Below are positions 14,486-26,200 of a stretch of DNA of 64,000 nucleotides, in pieces (the stretch's first letter is position 1; each line of letters opens with the position of its first letter). This stretch comes from Synchiropus splendidus (lineage: Eukaryota > Chordata > Actinopteri > Syngnathiformes > Callionymidae). Under the pieces are notes generated by a model. That model did no database searches. It was not told the origin of the DNA and saw only the letters and a list, made by a program, of their open reading frames with translations. The stretch is taken from positions 19,064,501 to 19,128,500 of the forward strand of contig NC_071342.1 of the NCBI RefSeq assembly GCF_027744825.2. Reading direction: 5' to 3'. Both the position numbers and the translations under genes were made by a program.

Positions 14486-14828
14486 GTCAGAATCAGAATC
14501 AAATTTATTGCCATGGTAAGTGGGGAGCCCACTAACTAGGAAAGTGTTTTGGAATAACGTGCAGTCAAAAAGTAAATAAATAATAAAATAAAATAAAGTA
14601 AAATAAAAATAAATAAATAAAATAAAATAACAACAAGGCGAATTCAACAGTCTGACGGCCGAGGGGAAGAAGTTGTTCCAGTGACGGGAGGTTCTGGTCT
14701 GGATGGACCGTAGCCTCCTGCCAGAGGGAAGAGGAACAGTCCATGTCCAGGGTGAGAAGGGTCGGCTCTGATCCGACCTGCACGTCTCTGGGTCCTAGAG
14801 GCATACAGGTCCTGAAGAGGTGGCAGAA
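14486..14828 (-). mobile_element. LINE 3' end, antisense, 5'-truncated (L2/Rex1-like ORF2 tail)
   Basis: Read on the minus strand, this is the C-terminal end of a non-LTR retrotransposon ORF2. It gives LQDLYASRTQRRAGRI then RADPSHPGHGLF. After a reading-frame shift it continues LPSGRRLRSIQTRTSRHWNN then FFPSAVRLLN, which is the usual end of this protein in fish L2/Rex1-type LINEs. The 3' tail is an A/T-rich stretch (ATTTTATTT units) followed by ATAAATTTGATTCTGATTCTGA, the hexamer-type terminus of these elements. The 5' end stops abruptly near 14828, as expected for incomplete reverse transcription. The frameshift shows that the copy is dead. The exact clade is an inference. Confidence 0.85.
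14571..14632. repeat. A-rich (AAATA/AAAAT)n tract inside the LINE tail
   Basis: Irregular AAATA and AAAAT units forming the 3' untranslated tail of the antisense LINE fragment. Confidence 0.9.
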
Positions 14829-16812
14829 TTCAAGATGGTAGTCGTTCTAGCTGTAGTAGTTTTGAACGACAAAGTACTCACGTTCATGCTGACAGATCAA
14901 ATGTAGATTATTTATGACATCTGTTATTGATTTAACTTAATGTGTGACATTGTCTGTGCACGGACACAACTTGGGTTGTGGCAATAACAGTGAGGCACAG
15001 GATCTTTCTTCACAGGATCGGTCTTTTGGTCGACATGATCTTTTTCCATTTATGACATTGATGTTCTTTGGGAGACTTCCAAGTTGTTCTCCTGTTCCCC
15101 CCTGTCGCTGGCTTTAATGTCACTGTGACTTCAGTTGTCTTTTGCAGTCGACACCGTTTGACACTTAAGGAGTGAGAACACCCAGTTTGACAAATGCATA
15201 TTCCACAATATTAAGAAACCAAGTGATGATGCTAATTCCAGCGTACCAAGCCTGTGTTTCCTCTTTCCCTGAAGAACCTTCATGCTAGAAGACCTTCAGA
15301 TATAAAATATATTTTGGGTTGAAATTTGTGAATGTCTGGTGGATCAGTTGTGTGTATTCATCGAGCCAGTTTGTAAAGAGTTTGCACACTGTTTGGCCCA
15401 GATGAAGGCCTCTTTTGCACGTTGAAACTTTCTCAAAGCTGTGGCTATGGAGAGAAGCCCCATGACCTGGCTATCATAGATGAGCAGTTGAGGATGGTGA
15501 ATGTATGGGCAGATTAGCATCGCCCATTACCATGGGAGTTTTCACTTTCCTGGCCTTTTTGCTCCCCAGAATAGACAATGTGCTGCGCTTCTAGATAGCC
15601 GAAATGATAATGGCAGATTGCAAAGTAATGAGGGTGTTATAGGGAGAACAATTGGAATGGCTTTGGGTTTCTTCTATTTCTGTGATTCTGGATGGAATCT
15701 TCTTCCATGGATCGCCCTCCACATATTTGTTTCCCTGGCTGTGTGGGAGCAGAAGCCTGTTTATGCCCCCACTTTCAGTCTTCATTTAGTCAAATTGGCA
15801 AGGGATGTGTCTGTCCTCTCTGCAACTCTGGCAGCCGTTGTTGTATCTGTCACCGTTGGTGAGTTTGAGTTGGTGGATGTGCATGAGACTGACTGTGTGT
15901 CTCAGTTTCATAAATCCTATCTTCCAGCTGCAGGAGTGAAGAATTCCACCCTGTTGACGGTTGAACCTCCAGATCTCAGCAGGAGATGAGTTCTTACATC
16001 GCCAGGAGGTATTGTTAATGAATGGTAGTTATTCTCTCCATGTGAAAATTCCTCCCTTACGTCACTTTGAGAGGGAGTTGCACTTTATCTTCTCTCTTCG
16101 TGTGACAATGCTCTGCTGCCGTTGAGCCGCGGCATTGACTCCCACAGTAGTTTCCCAGTAACGCTCCTGTACTGCCATCCACTAGGGTCCTCAGTTTGGG
16201 TTCAGCCGATCATCCTTTATCTCCCCGGTGGAGCATTGCTCCCTGCTTACTCCCGCAGGAAATAATGGGGTCCATGGTTCAGCGGCGACTACAAACACAC
16301 CATTCATCATGGTGTTGAGTTGCACAAGAGTGCACTTTTGCTGTATCTAACACATGAGTGTTATGAATATACACTCTGGCCTTTTGATTCCAAAGTTCCT
16401 CCTCAATCGTCTGCCCTGATCTTGTTTTCTTAGAGGCGCCCCTTCTTCATCATTGGATGCACAGCACAAGCTGTTTATTCCTCAAATTATACACCATTCC
16501 GGCAGCTGTGTTGGTAACGTATGCATAATATTAAAGCAGCTTTGCAAGACTGGAGCGTCGGGTCATTTAACCTCTAAGTGGATTTTGATGCAATTGATGT
16601 TTAAACAACTTGTATCTTCTCGGTGCTACATTCCAATCCAGAAGCCATTATGGACTGAGAATTTTGCATTTTCATTGTATTCCTCTACTGTATCGCCTGT
16701 CTCTATGTGTGGCTTCCACTTATCCAGGAGAGGTCAAACATTTTAGTGCGTGACCTTCAGAGAGCAGGTGTGAAGAGTTGGAAAACTCCACCTGTACACA
16801 AACTGCGTAGAC

Positions 16813-17294
16813 CAGACCTGGACAAAGTGTGGCCCGGGGGACAAATGCGGCCCTTTCACTGTATTTATGTGGCCCCCCTGGAGTCAGAGTAAAACTATAA
16901 AACTGATCATGTCGGAATGTTTCTGACAACTTTGTCTTGTGCATTGTTTTTTGTTCAATATGATGCACATGAAACATTACTTTCTAATTTGATTTTTTTT
17001 TTTTTTTTTAATTTTAGATTCCCAATTCTTATCACTTAAAATGCATCAGAATTGAAAGTAAATTTTGAAATGAATAAGACACATCAAGAATCTTTAAATA
17101 GAATGTGGTTTAAATTAAATAAAACACAACAAACCAACATTTTGTGCCCATTTTTTAATGTGTAATTTCATAATCACACATATGATGTCATCACTTACCC
17201 TCTCTTACCCTCCTTCCTGTGGGTTTGACGGCCCTTCTCAACTGTCACGGTATATAACATGGCCCCTGAGGAAATATAAGTGCCCTATGAAAGG
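16813..17294 (+). mobile_element. hAT-like non-autonomous element, family 2, copy 1
   Basis: The left end CAGACCTGGACAAAGTGTGG continues with CCCGGGGGACAAATGCGGCC and then GTCAGAGTAAAACTATA, closely matching the copy at 57278-57793. The right end is less clear: the stretch reading AACATGGCCCCTGAGG near 17255 aligns with AATGTGGCCATTTAGGG in that copy, so the end lies at about 17290-17300. No clear 8-bp target duplication could be seen. There is a poly(T) run at about 16993-17010 and no coding frame. Confidence 0.7.
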
Positions 17295-20200
17295 TTGGAT
17301 TTATGAGTATCTTGAATATCTAACTGCGACTGATGGTCAGTTTAGTACCTTACTCCACTTGCCATGAAGACCACCTTTATAGCCTTCACCTCCATTGCAA
17401 TGTTGAACTGTATTTGATGTGGAAATGCCTTTCAGTCAGACTGAACTGACTACGACTGTCTTACCCGAGAACGATTCTGGTAACGTGTTAAAGTAACTAG
17501 GTATGTGTGGCTGTGATCAGCTCGCTGTCTTGCTCTGTTCTTCAGTGTGGTACAGAAACTTATCATGAATCGAAAGGTTGCCGCCAATGTGGCCTGGGAT
17601 GATGACGCACCAGACTCCAAGGAGTTAATTGATAGGGCTTGAAAAGAAAGTGGGTGTTATTGCACCTGGTAGTTGGATCTTTCGAGTGTCAATCTTGTTA
17701 GTGTTAGTAGAGTTAGTGTTATGACAAAAAACTTGAGTTGGACTACGCAAGACAAAGCTATGAAGCCGTGGTTTGAACCTTTGCTCTTTGCTGCAGACAG
17801 ACTTTGGTTCTGCTCTGGGCCCATGGTCATGTAACTGAGCATCTGAATCCTCTAAATTCTATGTCACACCATTCCTTTGATACCATTAGAGTTGTTTACA
17901 ATGTTTACGTTGAGGCGTAATTGAAATAATTTGCCACTGTCCTTTGTCGTATGTTGCGTGCCTCGGCATAACACCGGCATTCTTGCTGCCTAAATCGGTT
18001 CAGAGTGGAAACACTGGTACTGACCTCATGTAGACACTAGAAACTCTTTGACGTAGGCACCATCACCCCTCTCTCACACACCATTAGTGTCAGAAGTTTA
18101 CAGGACCAGACACTCGTGCAGCAACAACAGTTCATGAAGGACAACTCCTCCAGCTCAGTTGAACTACGCTGGTGGATAATTCAAATGCAGAACTGTATAC
18201 AGTGAAATGCATGAATTCTTATTTTAAAACACTCCAATTTTGAATGTCCAGCTTTCGCAACAGTTTGCAATTGCCCTGTCATAGCAGTGGGCAAGCCAGA
18301 ATCGAATATTTTCAAGTGGTGAAAGCCACTAAAAGAAGCCCATCTATGGCGTCTTGCCCATGTCCCCATGTTGCTCTGCAGTGAAGACGTTATTAGAAAA
18401 AAACTTTGGTTCAGAATCAACATAAAAAACACTGTATTGGCTCGACCCACATGTCCACAGGTCCAAACTTTGAATGTTAATAACTTCAACACTCAAGTCA
18501 CCATCACCTTAGCTGAGGACAATAGCATTATTTTGAAAGACACTTTGGTGAAAGGTGCTTTTGAGTCGCAGTATAAACAAGTTAAACAAACTTGATATTC
18601 ACAGTGTTTTATGACTGAATCGACCAAGATCTTCATGAAATCTGGAAATAGACTGTCCGGCATTTTGGTAATTGACTTCTTGTTACTCAAGAGGATGAAA
18701 TTTTGATGTCACGGTGACTAAGAAGGAGGAGGAACGACATCTCTTCCCGTTTGGAAGCTGAATATGACACCATGACCAATCGACACTCAAGAGATGCTCA
18801 CGCGCCTCTGATGTGCTGCGTCTGTTTCGGATTACAGGGACAAGAAAGGAGAATAGATTCCTACTAAGACGTCTTGTCAGCTGTGCATTTCCAGGCCGGG
18901 TTTTGCCTTTCATGTCAGACGTGTTTGACTTAATTTTTAACGGCTATTCTCGAGAGTCACGTCACCATTAAGGGTAGCCGATCCCAGTGCAGCTTCTTAT
19001 GCAATGCTTGTCTAAGATTCCCCTGGAGGTGTCGGGAATCACTTAGAAATGCACCGTGCCTCTGTTGTTTCTGCCCGTGCCGTGAGAAAGAAATGAAAAG
19101 TTAAATTCCCGCAGACAGTTTGTGAAAGTGTGACATTTCTTTTGGCTGTAAAAGATAATTGAAATTGTCTGTGGAAAAGAGCAGTTTCTGCCCAAGCGTC
19201 CAGCTGACAGACTTCTCTCGGATGCTGGCAGCGATTAGATTACCTGACCAACAGGGATTGGGCTCTAACACGGATCCAAAGAAGCTGTGGCTCAGGCTAA
19301 ACGGATCTGTATCAGAAAGTCTGTCTCCGAGATGCCGTTGGAAATCAGACGATTGATTTTCTCAAGTCGTTTTTTAATCACCGTTATGACTGAGGTGGCT
19401 GGCTCTGTCTCTCGCTCTCGTCTCTCTGAAGTGCTGCCGTGTCACGTCCAGCCGCCAGAAGTGAATCTGAGCTGAGCTATATCAGATGTGTGAACTGGTG
19501 CAGGGGTGTTTTTGCTCTCTTGAGGAAAGCACTTCCACATTCATGCAGGTTTAAATGGTAAACCGTGATAGTGTGTGAGGGCTGCGTGTGTTAGTGTGTA
19601 TACATGCGCACAAAGACCACCGCGTTCTCCAGTACTAAGAGGCACACGCTGGATGGCAGATCAGCTTCTTGCAGCTGCTTATCAAGCCAAGGTGGGTCAC
19701 GGCTGATACCTGCCTGAGCCACGCGGAGCAGCTAACCTGGAAATTGATGTTTCACATCAGCGACCGCCTCTCTCTGCTTCATTGCAGGGAGGCTGTAATA
19801 GTAAAGTTGGTGTGTGGTGGAATAAGTGTGTGTCTACGTGTTAATGTGAGGCGGCCTATTGTTATAGCTGTCTCTCTACGGACATAAAGTTTGGCCTCAA
19901 GTGGTAATAGATACTTTTGTCGTCAAGCGTTTGGATTAAATGAATTCAATTGAAGTTTCCTGGGCAGTTGAAGAGGAACGATACTTTTTCAACAACCATT
20001 CGGCAACTGTGTTGCCGCCAAGAATTTATGCCACCCTTAAACCTGAGGCCCAAACAGCAGCACCTGCTTCCTTCCTGCTTGGATTTGATCAGGTTATACA
20101 TACAAGGATGTTTTTCGATGTGTTGTAATATAAAACAGCAAAGTAAATTCAAACAAACATTGTCAGCCAAACTTCAAATTTGTATCATATAACATATAAT

Positions 20201-23200
20201 AATATTATTTTTCTTCTTTTTCATTACCTCTATTGAGAACGTCTCTCTGTAGCATCAGTAACCAACCGATCATCCTGTGTGTCTTGTCGCTTACCCACCC
20301 AAAACTCTTCCACCTTCACCATTAATTCCCTCCTCTGTCCTACGTCGCCTGCCCCATTATTTGATTGAGAATCACCTCATCTTTATTCTTCACTTCTTTT
20401 CACTCAAAATCAAATCATCGCTTCACTGTTGATGGAGGTTGACAGTAGACTTACACTATTCCCGCAGAAGAAGTGCTCACTGGGAAAACAATGCAGTGAA
20501 ATGCACTGTTAAAGTGAGTGCAAATCGCTCCACATCGCCACATCTCACTGCCTGGGCTAGTTTACATTAAAATATTATTGAATAAAAGTCTTTTTGTGCT
20601 GTAACAGAATTAGACTTTAGAAGGAAAAAAAGATGTAATGCATTATTTGCAGTACACTGATGAGTATTTGACAACTTAATTGTATGTGAGAAAGAGTTTA
20701 AAATCAAGTTTTATTCTACCTCGTGGCCATCCGTGACACATCAACCCAGATTTGATCATTATTGCTGGTAATCGTACAATATTGCTCATGGTTTGATATT
20801 AGTTATACTGTCGCACTGCCGCTCTGAAGCTGGTGCGCAATCTATGAAGAAAGGTTATCTTGTCCTTGTCTTGAAAGCTGACATTTGTTCTCATAAAGGC
20901 CAGCGTGCTGGTGCCAGATAGGATTAAGGGACAAGTGGGGTGTTCGCACTCTCTGTCCCCCCATTTTCTGGCTGTCCCCCGCTTCAAATCGACTCACAAT
21001 TGCTCACTTGTGTATTCTTTTCTTAGTTTCCTCCAGAGGTAGGGAACATCTTTCGGCAAAGATTTACTCTCATTATTCTCTCTGTATGGCACCAGGAAGA
21101 AGAAGTGACGGGAGTGCGGCCTTTACAGCGCCCATATATTCTGTATGTTGACAGTGCTGTTTGCAAGCCGAGTGTTTGTCACGGGTGAGGCCTCTCTGCA
21201 GTGATAATTGATATTGTCATACTTCTTCACATTGTCTATATGTGTGAGCATTCTTGTGTCTTATGATCACACCCCCAAGAAGGTGTTTGGCATTTAACAG
21301 ACCTTCTATGGCTAAGACTAAAGGGTACAAAGATGTTTGACATGTCGAGCTCTTTTTGTAATGAAGAAATGTTTCTGCTTCTGGCTCCTTTCTGACTCCA
21401 CACGGAATGACTCTGAAGCTAAAAAATGAAGATCAAATGCAACTTTTATTCATTAGATCATGCCTTAAAACATCAAGGAGACCCATGTAATCATCTGTGG
21501 TCAAAGGTTCGCAATGAAAACAACAGTTTTAAAACCTCTAAAATCTGAAGCTGAAGTACTAAGATGAACTGCTGCAAGCCTGATCTTGCTTCCAACTGTA
21601 GCGCGTGCAACTTGTCAATCTCCACTCTTCAACACGAGCCATAGCAAGTTTCAAATTATGAAACTGAGATAGCAAGAGGGAGGCTTACGGTGGTTTCAGG
21701 AGTATCTATATCAATTCTTCAGTCAATTTCTGCTCTGATATTTTTCCCACCGATGCTTTCCTCCGGTGAAATATGATCTTAAAGATCTAAGAAGGATCCC
21801 TAATCTCAGTCCCTCACTTGAATATGAAAAAAAAAACATCACTTGTCTGAGACTCACCCTGTCTATAAGGTGAAACTTTTACTTCGGAAAAAGGTCAGAG
21901 GGGGGCATTTTTGGAGCCACAGGGGACGCAAGTAAATGCCTGGTCGGATATTAAAATACATCAGGATGAATGGATGACAAAGTACTTTTTTTCAGTTTAA
22001 GAAGGAAGAACAAAGGGCTCCAGCAAAGAGGGCACTTTTTCATTTCGGGAAAAAGGGCTAGTGCGTCAGCTCTATCTGTGCACATGGCTGGACATGAGGA
22101 AGTTCTACTGTGGAACTGCAAATGTGTCTATTGTTACAGTAGGATTTAGTCCCATTTATGCTCTGTTCATTTCATCTCTATTTATGCATGTTTCCACAAA
22201 GCTTTTGGATACGGACCAAACAGAGCAGTACCACTGGAAACAGTGGGGGCAGTGTTGCTGTTACTACCCAATATGCAGCTCCACTGAGTCATGAAGAAGA
22301 CATGACAATGGCGGGAATTCAACGTCCTCCAGTAGCGATATATTTATCAATACATTTTCCGTGTAATGCCAATACCAAAGTATGTGGTCAGTGACGTTAA
22401 CATTGTTTGAAACTTGCGGGTCATACAACTGAACAAGACTACTGTGAGTACTGAGTGTGAGTCCGATATTTCCATTTTTATTCTATTGGATTTTCTTTCA
22501 CGTGACCTTCTGTATAACGCAGGACTGCTGAAACGTGGAATGAATTTGCAACATTTTTTGTGTGTAAAGCTGCAAGAGTTGCAATTACAACTCAGGATAA
22601 AAGCTGACCTTTTAAGCATTAGTACAAATAAATGTACTTCAACCCATTGGGGTTATGGTAAGGGTGATGTTGTCTGCAGAGGAATCCCATGTTGGACAGT
22701 ACTGAAGGGATTTGGAGGGGCAGCGTCCCAAACTGATCATGCACTACACGTGCCACTCACCCTCCCTGTCTCTATACATCGCCATTCTCAATCTGTCCCC
22801 CTCTCCAGACTGGCCTAGGAGGTCAATTGCCAGTTTGCCCCTGCCATTGTCTTTGTCAGGAAGCAATATTAATTTTGGCTAATTAGGACCTGCAGCTAAT
22901 TCGCGCCATCGATAATGACTCCATTTATAATCCATAAAACAAGTGTGGCGTGTCCCAGGATGAAGAGAGCTTTTACGGCAGCAGCCGGACATCAAATGGA
23001 GGCAGCAGAGAAGCAAACAGTCTGGCCTGACTGAGCGCTTCCACACACATACACCATCATGGACACTCGGTGTCTCACGAACACGTCTGCAATGCAGTCC
23101 TTGGCTCGGCAGCTCGAACCAAATGTTTGGTCCTGACATGCTCGTAAGTAAGAATAGAGCAAGTCATTATGACCGGGCACAACGTGAAAACACTGGTGAT

Positions 23201-26200
23201 CGACAGATGACAAACTGTCAGTTGGGCGTCCACCGCTGTGAGAGTCAAACCAGGGGCTGGTGGCTGCGGTTGCAGGTGGCACACAATTCAGTTCAGATAC
23301 ATTTGATATCTAAAATCACTCCTAATCCAGACTTGATCATTGTCTAACTAACAGAAGAGCAAAGTAAAGCAGATGCGTGTGTCATCTCTGATGTAATTTA
23401 TGAATAGATATAAGAGAAAGCTTGTGCCCAACTTTCTGCCAAACATGGGGGCTCCACACTGGTGTTGAGCGGCAACATCTGTTTTTTGAAAGAGAACTGT
23501 GCGAACCTCTTCCCCTGTCAATTCCAATGAATCAGGCAACCATGTGTTTCATATTTCACTTGTCGAAAAGTTAAAAACAATTGTGAGAACAGCTTGTTAT
23601 AGTTCTATATTTAGAGCACAGTGTCTCTGCGTTGTATGCCTGACATGCCCCCTGCCAGATGCCGAGATGAGCGAAGGATTTGGCAGAGGTTGTTTTCGAA
23701 GACTTTGGTTTCGTTTGTGTGTCTGTTTGTCGGCGACATAACTTGAAATTTGTGAGTGGCTTTTGACTGCATTAAGCAATGTTTCTGGAGCTGCACTTGC
23801 ATGTTGTCTGACCACTGCTGCTCATGTAAAAAGCTATGTTCAGTACTAGTATAAAACACACCAACTCATTGAAAGTAAAGTAACTTGACTGTGGTCACAA
23901 AATCTGGTTTATTTATGGTAACAAATATTTCCTAATCGAAAGTGTCACAATCTATTTTCATCAGAACCATGGTTCTGTCCATCACTGTCTGCAACTGCAA
24001 ACACACTTTTTATTTCCACCGAAATGACAGGAACAACAGCGCTCACAATTTAGCCACAAGCCAGTCGGATATAAATACCACAACAAGAAAAGGCCAAAAG
24101 AAGGAGCCTTTTGTTTTAGTGGCACCGTGTTTCGCCGTGGCCTCTCAAAGGAGGTGCCATGTTCCATTACACTGCTGTGATTTAGCTGTGTTTCCCAAGT
24201 AATAGTCGGCCCTGGTGAGGTCGAGGGCCACATATAGACGGTGTAAATAACAGCAAGGGAGCTGAGTCCGTGGTGCTGCTGCCCTGCTTGTCCTGTTTGG
24301 GACCTTCAAGGCTCGGTCAAAGAATGGTTTGCATCTGACTGTGGCAGAGATTAGGACACCCGAGGCTGCAGTTTCCCACCTGTAAAAGTGATGTAAGGCT
24401 CACTCCATTTAAGGACTGGGCCTCAGATGTATAAGTTCTACTCTCCCTCTGTGCCCAGCCGATGATGGGAGGCGACTCGAATGTGACGTCTTGACGTGTC
24501 TGACGCACAATTGAAGAGTGAAAGCGGTGAAGAACATGTGGTTGATGGCTTGACGGTTCATAAATAAAACAAAAATAAATGAGCAGGTGTTGACAATTAC
24601 CTGGCGGGATGGACGTGTTAGCTTGCTGGCGTGAGTGAACCAGTGGTGGCCAGATGTGTGCGCGTGTGTGTGTGTGATTGAGGTGGATGTTTGCTTTCAT
24701 GACAGCAACAGTCCAGAGGAGCTCAGCAATCATTCCTGGACCCTCAGTCCAACACGACCACCTGTCAGCTTTCATCAGCGCTGCTTCTGTCCCTCTGTCC
24801 GGCCTCCACATGCAGGAGAGATAATGACAAGGACGACAAAAACAAAAGAGGAGAAGAGAAGCGGGGAAGAGAGCACTAACTGCGTTTGGGCTGTACAAGA
24901 GCCTCCCTGTGTGTTTGAAGAGCAAACAAAGCTGCGCAGGAATCTGCAGTGACAGATCTGCCTGTGCTGATCATTCGCTGGATGAGTGTCCACTAATGTC
25001 CTTCAGTGACAGACTTCCATGAAGTGATTACTTAGTCACAGCCTTGTCCCTCAGTGTTCTCATCAACGCAGCTCTGAAATTGACTGATATTCAGCTTAGA
25101 TACCGTCCGCTGCAACACAGTACAAGTGTTCCGTTGCCAGGATACATTTATTTATTCTGGTTGACCTTTGGCATCAGATGTCATTTATAAAGTAATAAAT
25201 TCATTCTATGCTTCTTGCAACACGTTTATAAATGAAAACCGGTTGATATTATGAATTATTATGAATATATTATGAAGTGAATTTGTTTTACTTCACCACC
25301 GATCACTCATCATATGGAGTGGCTGTCAATTTCTAACCAAAATCTAGATGTGATGACTGCCTGTGGTGCAAAAAAAAGAGATGAAAATATGAACCATAGC
25401 ATGTTTTCATTGACTTATGGGCGGCAACGGCTAGTGGACACAGTCGACTATAATCGATTGCTGAATTAGTTGCAGACAAGTTCATCAATCTAATAGTTTG
25501 GACATCATCTTTCTTATTGCACAATCCACAGTAAGAGGAGAACTGGCTGAGGCCATGTGACCATCCCAAACTGAAACATCAAAAGTATGGGACCAGTTCA
25601 CGAGGGACACATGAAAGGACACATATCTCTCATATCACTCCATATTTTGGCAGTTTAAATTCAAATGTAATGTTTCAAAACAACCTTCGACACTATACAA
25701 GTGCTTATAGCACGTTGCATTCATTTAAATTTTGATATATTTTTATCCCATTTACAACAATACAAACATATGTTGCCATATTCATCAACCCATACATGTT
25801 GTATTCTGACTAAGGTAGTCATGACCTAGTTGTAGCCCTGCTTGACTTCTTCTGTCAGCCTTCCATGTTGCGTGTTGACGGTTTCCCTTTGCACAACATT
25901 TCCTGACGTTGTACGTCGCATTTCTCCGGACAAGCCAACATGTTCAAACACTGGGGTTCGGGTAAGGGTTACAACATGGGGTGGCACTCTTCAAAGGTTC
26001 CCATCTCACACCACAGTGTAATCTCACTTGGTATATATACAATGCTGTGACCAAGCTTGTAGTCAAACAAGATACTGCACCGTACTTACCAAGCAACATG
26101 GTCATGCACTGTAACACACTGTAACTTCCTGTGGAAGGAGAAACGGCTGACTTCTGGGTCAGCATTAACGGAAAAGTCCACCTGACTACTGTCAGTATTT

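Noticed and set aside
22414..22818. 134-codon open frame on the + strand
   Set aside because: No domain or splice context, random-looking composition, and it overlaps an equally open minus-strand frame.
24200..24240. GGTCGAGGGCCACATATAGACGG, similar to the inner part of some hAT ends
   Set aside because: Too short, with no terminal CAG and no second end.
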